Shown in pieces: positions 33,444-42,876 of a DNA stretch of 64,000 bases. The DNA lies in assembly GCF_036227485.1 (NCBI RefSeq), contig NZ_CP109479.1, positions 4,464,001 through 4,528,000 of the forward strand, in the 5' to 3' direction. This DNA comes from Streptomyces sp. NBC_01451. Lineage in GTDB: Bacteria > Actinomycetota > Actinomycetes > Streptomycetales > Streptomycetaceae. Below the pieces are notes generated by a model. The model worked only from the letters and a program-made list of their open reading frames with translations. It was not told the origin of the DNA and ran no database searches. The first letter of the stretch is position 1; each line of letters opens with the position of its first letter. The position numbers and the translations under genes were made by a program.

Positions 33444-33955
33444 GAGCGGCCTCCTCGGGAGAACCGAACCTTCTCGGTTCATTCCTCTAAATTCTGCACC
33501 TTGACCCGCGTTGCCCGAAATGGCGGATGCGGGTCGAGTCGGTTATAGGACGAACGGCTTGTCCTCGGCACTACAACTACACCATCTGTCCAACCGCGTA
33601 GGCCAAACCGATGGAATTGCCCTCCCAGGCGTCCATCGGCGACGGAAGCCAATGGACCATGCCATAGCGGACAGTCACGCCACTGTGACGATCAGTCACA
33701 GTGGCGATCAGGAGTCACGAGACCCCCCATAGCGTGCAATGCAGAGATTCTGCCCATAGCTGGGCAGATAGAGCCTCCCCCGGACTCCTTGTCCTATTTT
33801 GGCACGAGGAGGGGCAAGGGACGCAAGCCACCTGTACGTGCGGTCCGTCACGCTTGACACAAACGCCCGGATCGGGACCTACGTCCCACGGCAGCCCCAA
33901 GAGCGTCCCACACAAATGGAACTCACGTTCCAGGGAGTCTTCTTTTGACGAACTG
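33444..33955. promoter_or_regulatory. bldC upstream region with 12-bp inverted repeat
   Basis: This 512-bp stretch holds no recognisable gene. It contains a perfect dyad at 33678-33706, CGCCACTGTGAC-GATCA-GTCACAGTGGCG, with additional GTCAC half-sites at both sides (33675, 33714). It may be the terminator of the gene ending at 33956 or an operator in the bldC leader; there is no T-run. bldC promoter elements must lie here. Confidence 0.5.
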
Positions 33956-34807
33956 TCAGTTGGCGGACCGCAGGTCCCGCACCGCCCGCCACCGCTCCAC
34001 GAGCCGCCCGTAGGCCTCCCCCGCCGCCTCGCCGTCCCCGTCGCGCAGCGCGTCGATCCCCGCGGCCACGTCCGCCGCCGAGTGGTCGCCGGCCAGGTCA
34101 CCGGCCGACAGCACATGCACGAGCCCGCCGTAGTCCAGTTCGACCAGTGACCGCGGGTGGAACTCCTCCAGCCAGCGCCCGACGTCCATCAGCCCGTCGA
34201 TCAGCGGCCCCTCGTCGAGGGTGTCCCGCAGGGTCCGCAGCCCGCGCGCCACGCGCCGCCGAGCCTCCACCATGGGCGTCCGGTAGCGCAGCACGGGCGC
34301 CGCGCCCCCGTCGGCCCCCGAGCCCTTGTCGTACTCGCGCTCCTCGTCGGTCACGAGCACGAACCAGTTCAGCGGCACCTGCCAGGTCGCCGTGCGGATC
34401 CAGGGGCGGGCGTCCGGGTTGCGGGTCAGCCAGCGCTCGTAGTCCTGGGTGGCCTGGTGGCGTACGACGGGCGGCAGAACGGCGTCCAGGACCGGCACGG
34501 GCAGTTCCGCCGCGAGCGCGCCCAGCGCCTGCCAGCCGCGCAGCCTGGTGCGCCAGGGGCAGACGCACAGCACGCCCCCGACCTCGGTCACGAACGCGTC
34601 GGCGCTCTCCTGCACCGGCACGGCGACCGGCGGGGTGGGCAGCAAGTCGGCCAGGGAGCGCCGCAGTTCGTCCTGGTACGAGGGCCGGTCGGGCCGTCGG
34701 GCGTAGCGCGCCCAGTGGCTGCGCTCCGGCTCCGGGAAGGCCGCCAGCGGCTCGTAGACACGCAAGTAGGACGCGTACGGGACGATCACCGCGGACACCT
34801 TGGGCAC
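33956..34807 (-). CDS. conserved actinobacterial hypothetical protein (DUF8083-like)
   Basis: A 283-residue soluble protein starting MPKVSAVIVPYASYLRVYEPLAAFPEPERSHW. Conserved-looking marks are EVGGVLCVCPWRTRLRGWQALG, a YERWLTRNPDARPWIRTATWQVPLNWFVLV core with several Trp, RTPMVEARRRVARGLRTLRDTL and SLVELDYGGLVHVL. No catalytic motif is seen. It lies between bldC and vdh as in other Streptomyces. I recall the family as DUF8083, but the number needs checking. The function is unknown; its 3' end is followed by the dyad described for the bldC upstream region. Confidence 0.7.
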   Translation of the reverse strand: MPKVSAVIVPYASYLRVYEPLAAFPEPERSHWARYARRPDRPSYQDELRRSLADLLPTPPVAVPVQESADAFVTEVGGVLCVCPWRTRLRGWQALGALAAELPVPVLDAVLPPVVRHQATQDYERWLTRNPDARPWIRTATWQVPLNWFVLVTDEEREYDKGSGADGGAAPVLRYRTPMVEARRRVARGLRTLRDTLDEGPLIDGLMDVGRWLEEFHPRSLVELDYGGLVHVLSAGDLAGDHSAADVAAGIDALRDGDGEAAGEAYGRLVERWRAVRDLRSAN

Positions 34808-35049
34808 GCCTGCTCCCTCCCCCCTGAACGACCGCGAAAACCCTCACAGCCGGCGGAACCAGCACACAGCAGCACGGGAAAATTATGCAAACCCCCGTAC
34901 GGTCCCGCGCCACCGGCGGGTGATCCTCGGCACTGCGGGGACGGTTGGCGTACGCGGGCCGGGGAGGAGCTTTACTCTCATGCCCACGGAGGCCCGCCAC
35001 CCGTACGGGCCCCGGCCCCACCCGCCGCTACTTCCCTGGAGTCACCACA

Positions 35050-36159
35050 GTGACCGACGTAACCGGCGCGCCTGCTGATGTACTGCACACCCTGTTCCAC
35101 TCGGATCAGGGGGGTCATGAGCAAGTCGTGCTCTGCCAGGACCGGGCCACCGGCCTCAAGGCCGTGATCGCCATCCACTCCACCGCCCTGGGCCCCGCGC
35201 TCGGCGGTACGCGCTTCTACCCGTACGCGAGCGAGGCGGAGGCCGTCACGGACGCGCTGAACCTCGCGCGCGGGATGTCGTACAAGAACGCCATGGCCGG
35301 TCTCGACCACGGCGGCGGCAAGGCCGTGATCATCGGCGACCCGGCCGACCGCGACCACGGCGGCATCAAGAGCGAGGAACTCCTGCTCGCGTACGGCCGG
35401 TTCGTGGCCTCGCTCGGCGGACGGTACGTCACCGCGTGCGACGTCGGCACGTATGTGGCCGACATGGACGTGGTCGCGCGCGAGTGCCGCTGGACGACCG
35501 GACGGTCCCCGGAGAACGGCGGCGCCGGCGACTCGTCCGTCCTGACCGCATTCGGCGTCTACCAGGGCATGCGGGCGAGCGCCCAGCACCTCTGGGGCGA
35601 TCCGTCGCTGCGCGCCAGGCGGATCGGCATCGCGGGCGTCGGCAAGGTCGGGCACCACCTCGTGGAGCACCTGGTGGCGGAAGGCGCCGAGGTCTTCGTC
35701 ACGGACGTACGCGCCGATGCCGTACGGCGGATCACCGAGCGGCACCGGAACGTCCTGGCCGTCGCCGACACGGACGAGCTGATCCGCGTCGACGGGCTCG
35801 CCGTCTACGCGCCCTGCGCCCTCGGTGGAGCCCTGAACGATGCCACCGTGCCCGTGCTGACCGCCGAGGTGGTGTGCGGGGCGGCCAACAACCAGCTCTC
35901 GCACCCGGGCGTCGAGAAGGACCTCGCGGACCGCGGGATCCTCTACGCGCCCGACTACGTCGTGAACGCCGGTGGCGTGATCCAGGTGGCCGACGAGCTG
36001 CACGGGTTCGACTTCGAGCGGTGCAGGGCGAAGGCCGCGAAGATCTACGACACCACGCTGGCCATATTCGCACGTGCGAAGTCGGACGGCATTCCGCCGG
36101 CCGCGGCGGCCGACCGGATCGCCGAACAGCGCATGGCGGAGGCCCGTCGGAGCCGGTAG
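35050..36159 (+). CDS. vdh: valine (branched-chain amino acid) dehydrogenase
   Basis: A 369-residue Glu/Leu/Phe/Val dehydrogenase. The GTG at 35050 ([27 protein letters not shown]) is preceded by GGAG and matches the N-terminus known from Streptomyces Vdh. The substrate domain has [18 protein letters not shown] and the catalytic lysine motif [15 protein letters not shown]. The NAD domain has the glycine-rich [16 protein letters not shown] and the acidic TDVRADAV at the end of beta-2. It deaminates valine, leucine or isoleucine to 2-oxo acids and so feeds acyl-CoA precursors of polyketides. The stop codon lies within the left arm of a terminator hairpin. Confidence 0.95.
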   Translation: MTDVTGAPADVLHTLFHSDQGGHEQVVLCQDRATGLKAVIAIHSTALGPALGGTRFYPYASEAEAVTDALNLARGMSYKNAMAGLDHGGGKAVIIGDPADRDHGGIKSEELLLAYGRFVASLGGRYVTACDVGTYVADMDVVARECRWTTGRSPENGGAGDSSVLTAFGVYQGMRASAQHLWGDPSLRARRIGIAGVGKVGHHLVEHLVAEGAEVFVTDVRADAVRRITERHRNVLAVADTDELIRVDGLAVYAPCALGGALNDATVPVLTAEVVCGAANNQLSHPGVEKDLADRGILYAPDYVVNAGGVIQVADELHGFDFERCRAKAAKIYDTTLAIFARAKSDGIPPAAAADRIAEQRMAEARRSR

Positions 36160-36186
36160 TCCGACGTGGTCCACGACCGGCTCCGA
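36147..36186 (+). terminator. hairpin overlapping the vdh stop
   Basis: TCGGAGCCGGT and ACCGGCTCCGA form an 11-bp stem around an 18-base loop; the left arm includes the vdh stop codon. The remaining ~270 bp to the DUF3073 gene show no gene. Confidence 0.6.
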
Positions 36187-36458
36187 GGTACCTGTCGGCG
36201 GGGTGTTGGAGAGAACTCTCACCCCCGTCGGCGGGTCGGCCGCCAAGAAGTGGTTAAAATCGCGGTTGACCAGCGGGGACAGGGCACCCCGCGGGTTCTG
36301 GGCACAGGCACGTCCTGCGGGCGACGTACCGTATGGGCGTGGGCTCAGGTACCGTGGAAGCCCTACGGACCGGTCTCTCCACGGAGAGCCCGTTCCAGAA
36401 CATGAACGGGTGTCAAGACTCTGGGGCCACCGAGCCCCGTATCCGAGGGGGTCGAGCC

Positions 36459-36725
36459 ATGGGGCGCGGCCGGGCAAAGGCCAAGCAGACGAAGGTCGCC
36501 CGCCAGCTGAAGTACAGCAGCGGCGGGACTGACCTCTCGCGCCTGGCCAATGAGCTGGGCGCTTCGACTTCGAGCCAGCCGCCGAATGGCGAGCCGTTCG
36601 AGGACGACGACGAGGAAGAAGACGACCCGTACGCCCAGTACGCGGATCGGTACAACGACGACGATGAGGACGAGGACGATCAGTCCTCAGGTCCCGCTTC
36701 GTCGCAACAACGCCGTGGGGCTTGA
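36459..36725 (+). CDS. DUF3073 protein
   Basis: An 88-residue protein starting MGRGRAKAKQTKVARQLKYS, followed by a short region (TDLSRLANELG) and a long acidic tail (EDDDEEEDDPYAQYADRY). The N-terminal K/R-rich part and the DPYAQYAD motif define DUF3073, a family found throughout actinobacteria next to purM. GAGGGGG precedes the ATG. It probably binds nucleic acid through its basic head, but no function has been shown. A terminator follows. Confidence 0.85.
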   Translation: MGRGRAKAKQTKVARQLKYSSGGTDLSRLANELGASTSSQPPNGEPFEDDDEEEDDPYAQYADRYNDDDEDEDDQSSGPASSQQRRGA

Positions 36726-36791
36726 CGTCTTGAGTCTGCTGCGGCGCGCTGAACAGGTTGCACTTTTCCTGTAGGGCATCAGCTGCACCTC

Positions 36792-36827
36792 ACCCGGTCC
36801 GGGCGTTCACAGCGCCGGACCGGGTTT
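36792..36827 (+). terminator. intrinsic terminator after DUF3073 gene
   Basis: ACCCGGTCCGG and CCGGACCGGGT form an 11-bp stem followed by TTTT. It ends the + strand unit and stands between it and the convergent purM. Confidence 0.85.
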
Positions 36828-36978
36828 TGTGCGTTGCCGCTCCGCTCGGGTTGGGCGGGGGCGCCTATGAGCTCGGGGGTCCTGTTGCTTGGCGGGTGCG
36901 GGTGCGTTGTGGCTGGTCGCGCCGTTCCCCGCGCCCCTCGGCGGCGGCTGCGCCGGCCGCCTTGGGCGCATCGGTGAT

Positions 36979-38058
36979 CTAGCCGCGGGCGTAGTCGCCG
37001 ACCAGCTCCGCGCCTGTCGTGTGGGTGTCGCGGTCGGTGATCTCGCCGGCCACCCAGGCCTCGACGCCCCGGTCCGCCAGGGTGGCGAGGGCCACGTCCG
37101 CCGAGTCCTCGGGGACGATCGCGATCATGCCGACGCCCATGTTCAGGGTCTTCTCCAGCTCCAGGCGTTCGACGGAACCCGTCTTCCCGACGAGGTCGAA
37201 CACCGGGGCCGGGGTCCAGGTGGAGCGGTCGACGATCGCGTGGAGGGTGTCCGGGATCACACGGGCCAGGTTGGCGGCCAGGCCGCCGCCGGTGATGTGG
37301 GAGTAGGCGTGGACGTCGGTGGTCCGGGTGAGGGCCAGGCAGTCCAGGGAGTAGATCTTGGTGGGGACCAGGAGCTCCTCGCCGAGGGTGTGCCCGAAGT
37401 CGTCGATGTGCGCGTCCAGGGACAGTCCGCCCTGCTTCAGCAGCACATGCCGGACCAGCGAGTACCCGTTCGAGTGAAGCCCGGAGGCCGCCATGGCGAT
37501 CACCGCGTCACCCGTACGGATGCGATCCGCGCCGAGCAGCCGGTCGGCCTCCACGACGCCCGTACCGGCGCCGGCGACGTCGAAGTCGTCCGGACCGAGC
37601 AGACCCGGGTGTTCGGCCGTCTCGCCGCCGACCAGAGCGCATCCGGCCAGTACGCAGCCCTCGGCGATGCCCTTGACGATCGCGGCGACACGCTCGGGGT
37701 GGACCTTGCCGACGCAGATGTAGTCGGTCATGAACAGCGGTTCGGCGCCGCAGACCACGATGTCGTCCATCACCATGGCGACCAGGTCGTGGCCGATGGT
37801 GTCGTACACGCCGAGTTGCCGGGCGATGTCGACCTTCGTGCCGACGCCGTCGGTCGCGGAGGCGAGCAGCGGGCGCTCGAAGCGCTTCAGGGCTGAGGCG
37901 TCGAAGAGGCCGGCGAAGCCGCCGAGGCCGCCGAGGACCTCGGGGCGCTGCGTCTTCTTCACCCACTCCTTCATCAGCTCGACGGCGCGGTCGCCCGCTT
38001 CGATGTCGACGCCGGCGGCCGCGTAGGAAGCGCCGGAAGCAGAGTTGGTCGCAGACAT
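36979..38058 (-). CDS. purM: phosphoribosylformylglycinamidine cyclo-ligase
   Basis: A 359-residue AIR synthetase that cyclises FGAM to AIR with ATP (step 5 of IMP synthesis). Marks are YAAAGVDIEAGDRAVELMK at the start, the ATP/substrate loop LLASATDGVGTKVDIA, HDLVAMVMDDIVVCGAEPLFMTDYI, the GGETAEHPG motif, AASGLHSNGYSLVR and ITGGGLAANLARV. The start is the ATG at 38058 (MSATNSASGASYAAAG). It follows purF on the same strand after 55 bp and is surely cotranscribed with it. Confidence 0.96.
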   Translation of the reverse strand: MSATNSASGASYAAAGVDIEAGDRAVELMKEWVKKTQRPEVLGGLGGFAGLFDASALKRFERPLLASATDGVGTKVDIARQLGVYDTIGHDLVAMVMDDIVVCGAEPLFMTDYICVGKVHPERVAAIVKGIAEGCVLAGCALVGGETAEHPGLLGPDDFDVAGAGTGVVEADRLLGADRIRTGDAVIAMAASGLHSNGYSLVRHVLLKQGGLSLDAHIDDFGHTLGEELLVPTKIYSLDCLALTRTTDVHAYSHITGGGLAANLARVIPDTLHAIVDRSTWTPAPVFDLVGKTGSVERLELEKTLNMGVGMIAIVPEDSADVALATLADRGVEAWVAGEITDRDTHTTGAELVGDYARG

Positions 38059-38113
38059 TGCCTGGGATCTTTCAGGTTGGTGTGAGGCAGGAGCAGGGCT
38101 GCGGGAGCAGGGC

Positions 38114-39643
38114 CTACGGGCGACGGATCGCGTCGGCCGCGGCCGTGGCGGCGGGCCCTGCGGCCAGCTCGGTCTCCAGGAGCTGCTTGCCGAGCAGTTC
38201 GGGGTCCGGAAGCTCCATCGGGTACTCACCGTCGAAGCAGGCGCGGCACAGGTTCGGCTTGGCGATGGTGGTCGCCTCGATCATGCCGTCGAGGGAGATG
38301 TACGAGAGGGAGTCGGCGCCGAGCGAGGTGCCGATCTCGTCGATCGTCATGCCGTTGGCGATGAGTTCGGCGCGGGTGGCGAAGTCGATGCCGAAGAAGC
38401 AGGGCCACTTGACGGGGGGCGAGGAGATCCGGATGTGGACCTCCGCCGCGCCGGCCTCCCGCAGCATGCGCACGAGCGCCCGCTGGGTGTTGCCGCGCAC
38501 GATCGAGTCGTCGACGACGACCAGACGCTTGCCCTTGATGACTTCCTTCAGCGGGTTCAGCTTCAGCCGGATACCCAGCTGGCGGATCGTCTGGGAGGGC
38601 TGGATGAACGTACGTCCGACATAGGCGTTCTTGACCAGTCCGGCTCCGAAGGGGATGCCGGAGGCCTCGGCGTACCCGATGGCGGCCGGGGTGCCGGATT
38701 CCGGGGTCGCTATCACCAGGTCGGCCTCGACCGGGGCTTCCTTGGCGAGTTTCCGGCCCATCTCGACGCGCGAGAGGTACACGTTCCGGCCGGCGATGTC
38801 GGTGTCCGGGCGGGCGAGGTAGACGTACTCGAAGACGCAGCCCTTGGGCTTCGCTTCCGCGAATCGCGATGTACGCAGACCGTTCTCGTCGATGGCGACG
38901 AACTCGCCCGGCTCGATCTCGCGCACATAGGCGGCGCCGCAGATGTCGAGGGCTGCGGACTCGGAGGCGACGACCCAGCCGCGCTCCAGCCGGCCCAGGA
39001 CCAGGGGGCGGATGCCCTGTGGGTCGCGGGCGGCGTACAGCGTGTGCTCGTCCATGAAGACGAGGGAGAAGGCGCCCTTGACCTGCGGAAGGATCCGCGC
39101 GGAGGCGTCCTCGATGGTCAGCGGCTTGCCGTCGTCGTCGGTCTGGGCGGCCAGGAGGGCCGTCAGCAGATCGGTGTCGTTGGTCGCGGCGACGCGCGGA
39201 GTGCGGCCGTCGTGCTGCTTGGGCAGGTCGGCGACCATCTCGGCGAGCTGCGCCGTGTTGACGAGGTTGCCGTTGTGGCCGAGGGCGATGGAGCCGTGGC
39301 CGGTCGCGCGGAAGGTGGGCTGGGCGTTCTCCCAGGTGGAGGCGCCAGTGGTCGAGTAGCGGGCGTGACCGACCGCGATATGACCCTTGAGCGCGCCGAG
39401 CGAGGTCTCGTCGAAGACCTGGGAGACAAGGCCCATGTCCTTGAAGACGAGGATCTTGGAGCCGTTGCTGACCGCGATTCCCGCGGATTCCTGGCCTCGA
39501 TGCTGTAGGGCGTAGAGCCCGAAGTAAGTGAGCTTGGCGACCTCTTCGCCGGGGGCCCAGACCCCGAAGACGCCGCAAGCGTCCTGGGGGCCTTTCTCGC
39601 CGGGGAGCAGATCATGACTGAGTCGACCGTCACCACGTGGCAC
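38114..39643 (-). CDS. purF: amidophosphoribosyltransferase
   Basis: A 509-residue enzyme for the first committed step: PRPP and glutamine give phosphoribosylamine. A 22-residue propeptide precedes the nucleophile in the sequence DACGVFGVWAPG (Cys23), as in the Bacillus-type enzymes that carry an iron-sulfur cluster. LQHRGQESAGI and GHARYSTTG belong to the glutaminase domain and RLVVVDDSIVRGNTQ is the PRPP-binding loop. The GTG at 39643 starts the reading. AMP and GMP feedback is expected from the family. It heads the purF-purM operon. Confidence 0.96.
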   Translation of the reverse strand: MPRGDGRLSHDLLPGEKGPQDACGVFGVWAPGEEVAKLTYFGLYALQHRGQESAGIAVSNGSKILVFKDMGLVSQVFDETSLGALKGHIAVGHARYSTTGASTWENAQPTFRATGHGSIALGHNGNLVNTAQLAEMVADLPKQHDGRTPRVAATNDTDLLTALLAAQTDDDGKPLTIEDASARILPQVKGAFSLVFMDEHTLYAARDPQGIRPLVLGRLERGWVVASESAALDICGAAYVREIEPGEFVAIDENGLRTSRFAEAKPKGCVFEYVYLARPDTDIAGRNVYLSRVEMGRKLAKEAPVEADLVIATPESGTPAAIGYAEASGIPFGAGLVKNAYVGRTFIQPSQTIRQLGIRLKLNPLKEVIKGKRLVVVDDSIVRGNTQRALVRMLREAGAAEVHIRISSPPVKWPCFFGIDFATRAELIANGMTIDEIGTSLGADSLSYISLDGMIEATTIAKPNLCRACFDGEYPMELPDPELLGKQLLETELAAGPAATAAADAIRRP

Positions 39644-39737
39644 GGCACCGAGTGTAGGCGAGATCGACCACTGGTCCGAATTAGGGAACGCGACTGTGAC
39701 GTGCGGGCACTGTGGGGCCGTGGCCTGCGGTAGCGAC

Positions 39738-40619
39738 TCAGTCGGCGGCGTTCGCGCTGACGGTGGTCCCGTTTACGCTGGTCAGAGAGAGGTTGCGGTG
39801 ATCGATCTTGTACGCCGTCTTTCCGTCGAAGATCTTCAGCAGCTCCTTCTCGACCTCCATGAGTGAGCCGTCGCACATCCTTCGGGTGGTCGCCGGGCTG
39901 CCGAAAGTGATATCGCCGTCGCTGACCGTGGCCTCAGCAGAAACGTTGTTGCAACCAACCTTGCCGCTGACGGTCCCCTTCTTCTGGTCGAAGACGAGAT
40001 AGGCCTCGGCGGCGGAGGGCAGGGGGGCGACGGCCTGACTGTCACCGTTGCCGTCGCTGTCGCTGGTGGCACCGAGTGTCGTGATCGTCCACTTGGTGCC
40101 GGAGAGAGGGGCGGCCTTCTCTTCGGTGAGGTGGATGGTGTCACCGGTCTTCGTGGTGAGAGTGAGCTGCTTGGGGTTCTTGGCGGCGGCTTCGGTGGCC
40201 TTGGCGGTGAGGGTGCCGTCCTTGAGGGCCTTGGTGAGGTTGCTCTCGAAGGTCATCGGGTCGTTCCCACAGGCCATGTCGGTCGACAGGAACTGTGCGA
40301 AGGAGATCCCGTCGCCGTCGACGGTGGCATCCGCCCCGAAGCCGTTGCACCCGAGGTTGCCGCTGACCTTGCCGTTCTTGTCGATCTCCAGCCAGGCGCT
40401 CGCGGGGGCCGCACTCTTCTTCCCGTCGACGGTGAGATCGTCGACGGTCCAGTGGACGCCGGTGACATCCGATGTTCCGGAGCCTGCCCCCGTCCCCGTC
40501 CCTGTGCCGACGGTCTGGCTGCCGCCGCTGTCCTTCTCGCTGCCACAGGCCGCGGCGAAGGGGAGCACGGTCAAGGTCAGGAGGCTGAGGCTCGCGCTCG
40601 CAAGTCGCTGCTTTTTCAT
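39738..40619 (-). CDS. META-domain lipoprotein
   Basis: A 293-residue exported protein: MKKQRLASASLSLLTLTVLPFAAACGS gives a lipoprotein signal with lipobox A-A-A-C near residue 25, then a Gly/Ser/Thr linker. Two META (HslJ-type) domains follow, beginning VTGVHWTVDDL and LSGTKWTITTL; each has the family motif (GNLGCNGFGADATVDG and GKVGCNNVSAEATVSDG) and conserved Cys later (DMACGNDPM, RRMCDGS). Members are thought to resist heat or novobiocin-type stress in other bacteria. The function here is unproven. The gene lies 94 bp upstream of purF. Confidence 0.85.
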   Translation of the reverse strand: MKKQRLASASLSLLTLTVLPFAAACGSEKDSGGSQTVGTGTGTGAGSGTSDVTGVHWTVDDLTVDGKKSAAPASAWLEIDKNGKVSGNLGCNGFGADATVDGDGISFAQFLSTDMACGNDPMTFESNLTKALKDGTLTAKATEAAAKNPKQLTLTTKTGDTIHLTEEKAAPLSGTKWTITTLGATSDSDGNGDSQAVAPLPSAAEAYLVFDQKKGTVSGKVGCNNVSAEATVSDGDITFGSPATTRRMCDGSLMEVEKELLKIFDGKTAYKIDHRNLSLTSVNGTTVSANAAD

Positions 40620-40738
40620 GCCGGTGGGACGGAAGGGGTGGGTGAGCGGTTCCCGTCCGGCCGCATTTCGGCGGAGGCCGCGGTTTCTCCGTACGGAGGG
40701 CGGCGGCTTCTCCGTACGGATCCCTACGGGGGCCGGCC

Positions 40739-41548
40739 TCAGGCCATGAGGGGCAGCAGCCCGCCGAGGTCGGCGCGTTCGCCGCTCGCGCTGACCTGGG
40801 CCTTGTCGAGGGCGTCGGCCCACTGGACCCGGCCGGTGGCCAGGCGGATCCAGGTCAGCGGGTCGGTCTCGACCACGTTCGGCGGCGTGCCACGGGTGTG
40901 CCTCGGCCCCTCGACGCACTGCACCACGGCGTACGGCGGGATACGGACCTCCGTCGAACCGCCGGGGGCCCTGGCCGCGAGGGCGTCTGCGAGAAGGCGG
41001 GTGCAGGTGGCCAGCGCCTGCTTGTCGTACGGGACGTCGAGCCCGGGGACGGCGGCGTTCAGGTCGTCGGTGTGGACGATCAGTTCGACGGTGCGGGTGA
41101 CCAGGTAGTCGGTGAGGGTGACGGCGCCGACCCGGACCGCGAGAACGCGGGTGTCGGCGACGCCCGTGAGGCGTTCGGTCAGGCCTTCCTCGGTACGGGC
41201 GAGGAGGGCGTTGATGTCGGGGGTCCGCTCGGCAAGGTCGCGACTGCCCGCCGCGATGGCCTCGGCGAAGGGAGCGGTGACGGAGGTGTAGTCGAGGACG
41301 CCGATCTCGGCCTTCGCCGGCTCGTCCCGGTCCAGGGCGAGTCCGATGCTGCCGACGGCCATCGCGATGTGGGCGACCAGATCACGGACGGTCCAGTCGC
41401 CCAGGCGGGTGGGGAGGGCGAGTTGGTCGGGGGTGAGGGTGAGGGCCGCGGTACGGATGTTGGCGTACTGGGTGAGGACCGCGGTGCGGGTTTTGACGGG
41501 GTCGTAGGTGCGGGTGCGGGGCTTTGGCTTTTTGGCGGCCGGGGGCAT
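40739..41548 (-). CDS. maleylpyruvate isomerase-family (mycothiol-type) protein, sterol-carrier-like
   Basis: A 269-residue protein with an N-terminal basic stretch (MPPAAKKPKPRTRTYD) and a DinB/MDMPI-like four-helix domain: LPTRLGDWTVRDLVAHIAMAVGSIGLAL, VTLTDYLVTRTVELIVHTDDLNAAVPGLDV. The C-terminus (PRHTRGTPPNVVETDPLTWIRLATGRVQW) resembles the sterol-carrier-like domain found in this family. Members use or are related to mycothiol chemistry. The substrate is unknown. It lies 7 bp downstream of the DUF397 gene and is likely cotranscribed. Confidence 0.75.
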   Translation of the reverse strand: MPPAAKKPKPRTRTYDPVKTRTAVLTQYANIRTAALTLTPDQLALPTRLGDWTVRDLVAHIAMAVGSIGLALDRDEPAKAEIGVLDYTSVTAPFAEAIAAGSRDLAERTPDINALLARTEEGLTERLTGVADTRVLAVRVGAVTLTDYLVTRTVELIVHTDDLNAAVPGLDVPYDKQALATCTRLLADALAARAPGGSTEVRIPPYAVVQCVEGPRHTRGTPPNVVETDPLTWIRLATGRVQWADALDKAQVSASGERADLGGLLPLMA

Positions 41549-41555
41549 GGGGGGA

Positions 41556-41771
41556 TCAGCTCCGGAGGTGGTCGAGCAGGGCGGTGAAGGCTTGTGGGGG
41601 GAGGAGGAGGGCGGGGCCTTCGGGGAACTTGGAGTCGCGGATGCCTATGTAGGCGGGGGCGGGGGTGAGGTGGGCGACTTCTACGCAGGTGCCGCCTGTT
41701 TCGTCGCTGTAGGACGACTTGAACCAGGAGTCATCGTCGGCCACTTCGAGGGCTTTGGGGTGAGTACTCAT
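41556..41771 (-). CDS. DUF397 protein
   Basis: A 71-residue protein with the family marks WFKSSYSDETGGTCVEVAHL and IGIRDSKFPEGPALLLPPQAFTALLDHLRS. DUF397 genes accompany XRE/Scr1 regulators, and pairs of this kind act as small developmental or antibiotic-control modules (the whiJ type) in Streptomyces. Its ATG overlaps the regulator's TGA (ATGA), so translation is coupled. Confidence 0.9.
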   Translation of the reverse strand: MSTHPKALEVADDDSWFKSSYSDETGGTCVEVAHLTPAPAYIGIRDSKFPEGPALLLPPQAFTALLDHLRS

Positions 41772-42664
41772 ACTTCGTCCAACTCTCGTGTTGCTCGCTT
41801 CAGGAATTCAGGGGTTTCCCTGGGTCCGCCAGCTTCAGCTCGCATGGCATCGAACCGGCGCTTGTACGCCCAGATCTCCGTGTCCTTGTCGGTGACGCCC
41901 ACCGCGCTGAAACCGTCGACGCTCACCACCGTGGGCAGCGGAGCCGCGAATTCCATGAGCATGAAGTTCTGGCTGCATCGGTAGACCGGCTGACTCAGCG
42001 GCAGGATCTGCACGGTGACATGCTCCAACGCAGCCAGTTCCACCAGGTGCGTGTACTGCTCCCGCATCACCTCCGGACCGCCGAACACCCGCCTGAGCAC
42101 TGCTTCGTCGAGAATCGCGTGCACTTCGACCGGACTGTCGGTTCGAGTGATGGCCTCCTTGCGACGCATCCTGATCTCGACGTTCCGCTCGACAAACTCG
42201 GTCGTACGCTCGTCGATCGGCTTGGCTGCCTCGAACTGCGCCCGCGCATACGCCGACGTCTGGAACAGGCCGAACATGACATCGGGCTGATAGACCCTCA
42301 GGATCTTGGCATCGCCTTCGAGTCCCAGGCTGATGTTGAAGCCGGACGGCATGAAGGTGCGGTACGGCGACCACCAGCCCCGGTTCAGCGAGTTCTTGTG
42401 GATGTCGAGCAGGAACTCCACGTCGTCCGGGTCGCCGACCCCGTACCGATCCAGCAGTTCCTTGAGGTCCTGAACCTTGGGAAGGCTGGTCAGCCCCTTC
42501 TCCACCCGATGCAGCGTCGACTCGGAAACGCTGGTGCCTCTGACCGCTTGGGCCCTGGTCATCCCCTTGCCCGTGCCGTCGTCCCTCTCGACCTGCTCAC
42601 GCAACCGCCGCAGCTCCTGGCCAAGCTGCATCCGCCGAATCGTCGGCCCCGTCTTCGCTGCCAC
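41768..42664 (-). CDS. XRE regulator with Scr1 (DUF5753) domain
   Basis: A 298-residue protein from a GTG at 42664 with GAAGGGA upstream. Residues ~13-75 are a cro/cI HTH (QELRRLREQVERDDGTGKGMTRAQAVRGTSVSESTLHRVEKG). The remainder is the Scr1 ligand/dimer domain: ILRVYQPDVMFGLFQTSAYARAQF, RMRRKEAITR, VHAILDEAVLRRVFGGPEVMREQYTHLVELAAL and FAAPLPTVVSVDGFSAVGVTDKDTEIWAYKRRFDAMR. It is paired with the DUF397 gene. Divergent to it runs the Zn-ribbon/Uma2 set, which it could control. Confidence 0.88.
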   Translation of the reverse strand: MAAKTGPTIRRMQLGQELRRLREQVERDDGTGKGMTRAQAVRGTSVSESTLHRVEKGLTSLPKVQDLKELLDRYGVGDPDDVEFLLDIHKNSLNRGWWSPYRTFMPSGFNISLGLEGDAKILRVYQPDVMFGLFQTSAYARAQFEAAKPIDERTTEFVERNVEIRMRRKEAITRTDSPVEVHAILDEAVLRRVFGGPEVMREQYTHLVELAALEHVTVQILPLSQPVYRCSQNFMLMEFAAPLPTVVSVDGFSAVGVTDKDTEIWAYKRRFDAMRAEAGGPRETPEFLKRATRELDEV

Positions 42665-42876
42665 TGTGCCCGTTCCCTTCGCGGCCAAGCAGGACAACCG
42701 TACGTCGATGCCTGTCAGTTGGCTCCCTGTGCCCGGCAGATCACTGCCCGTGCCCAGAGTGTGACAGCTCCAGCCCGCCACTCGCAGGCACTTCCTCACA
42801 TTCAGGCATATACCACTTCACGTGGGATTCCCTCGTTCGATTGCGTCGCCACTGGCGCGGAGGAACCGTGATTCCC

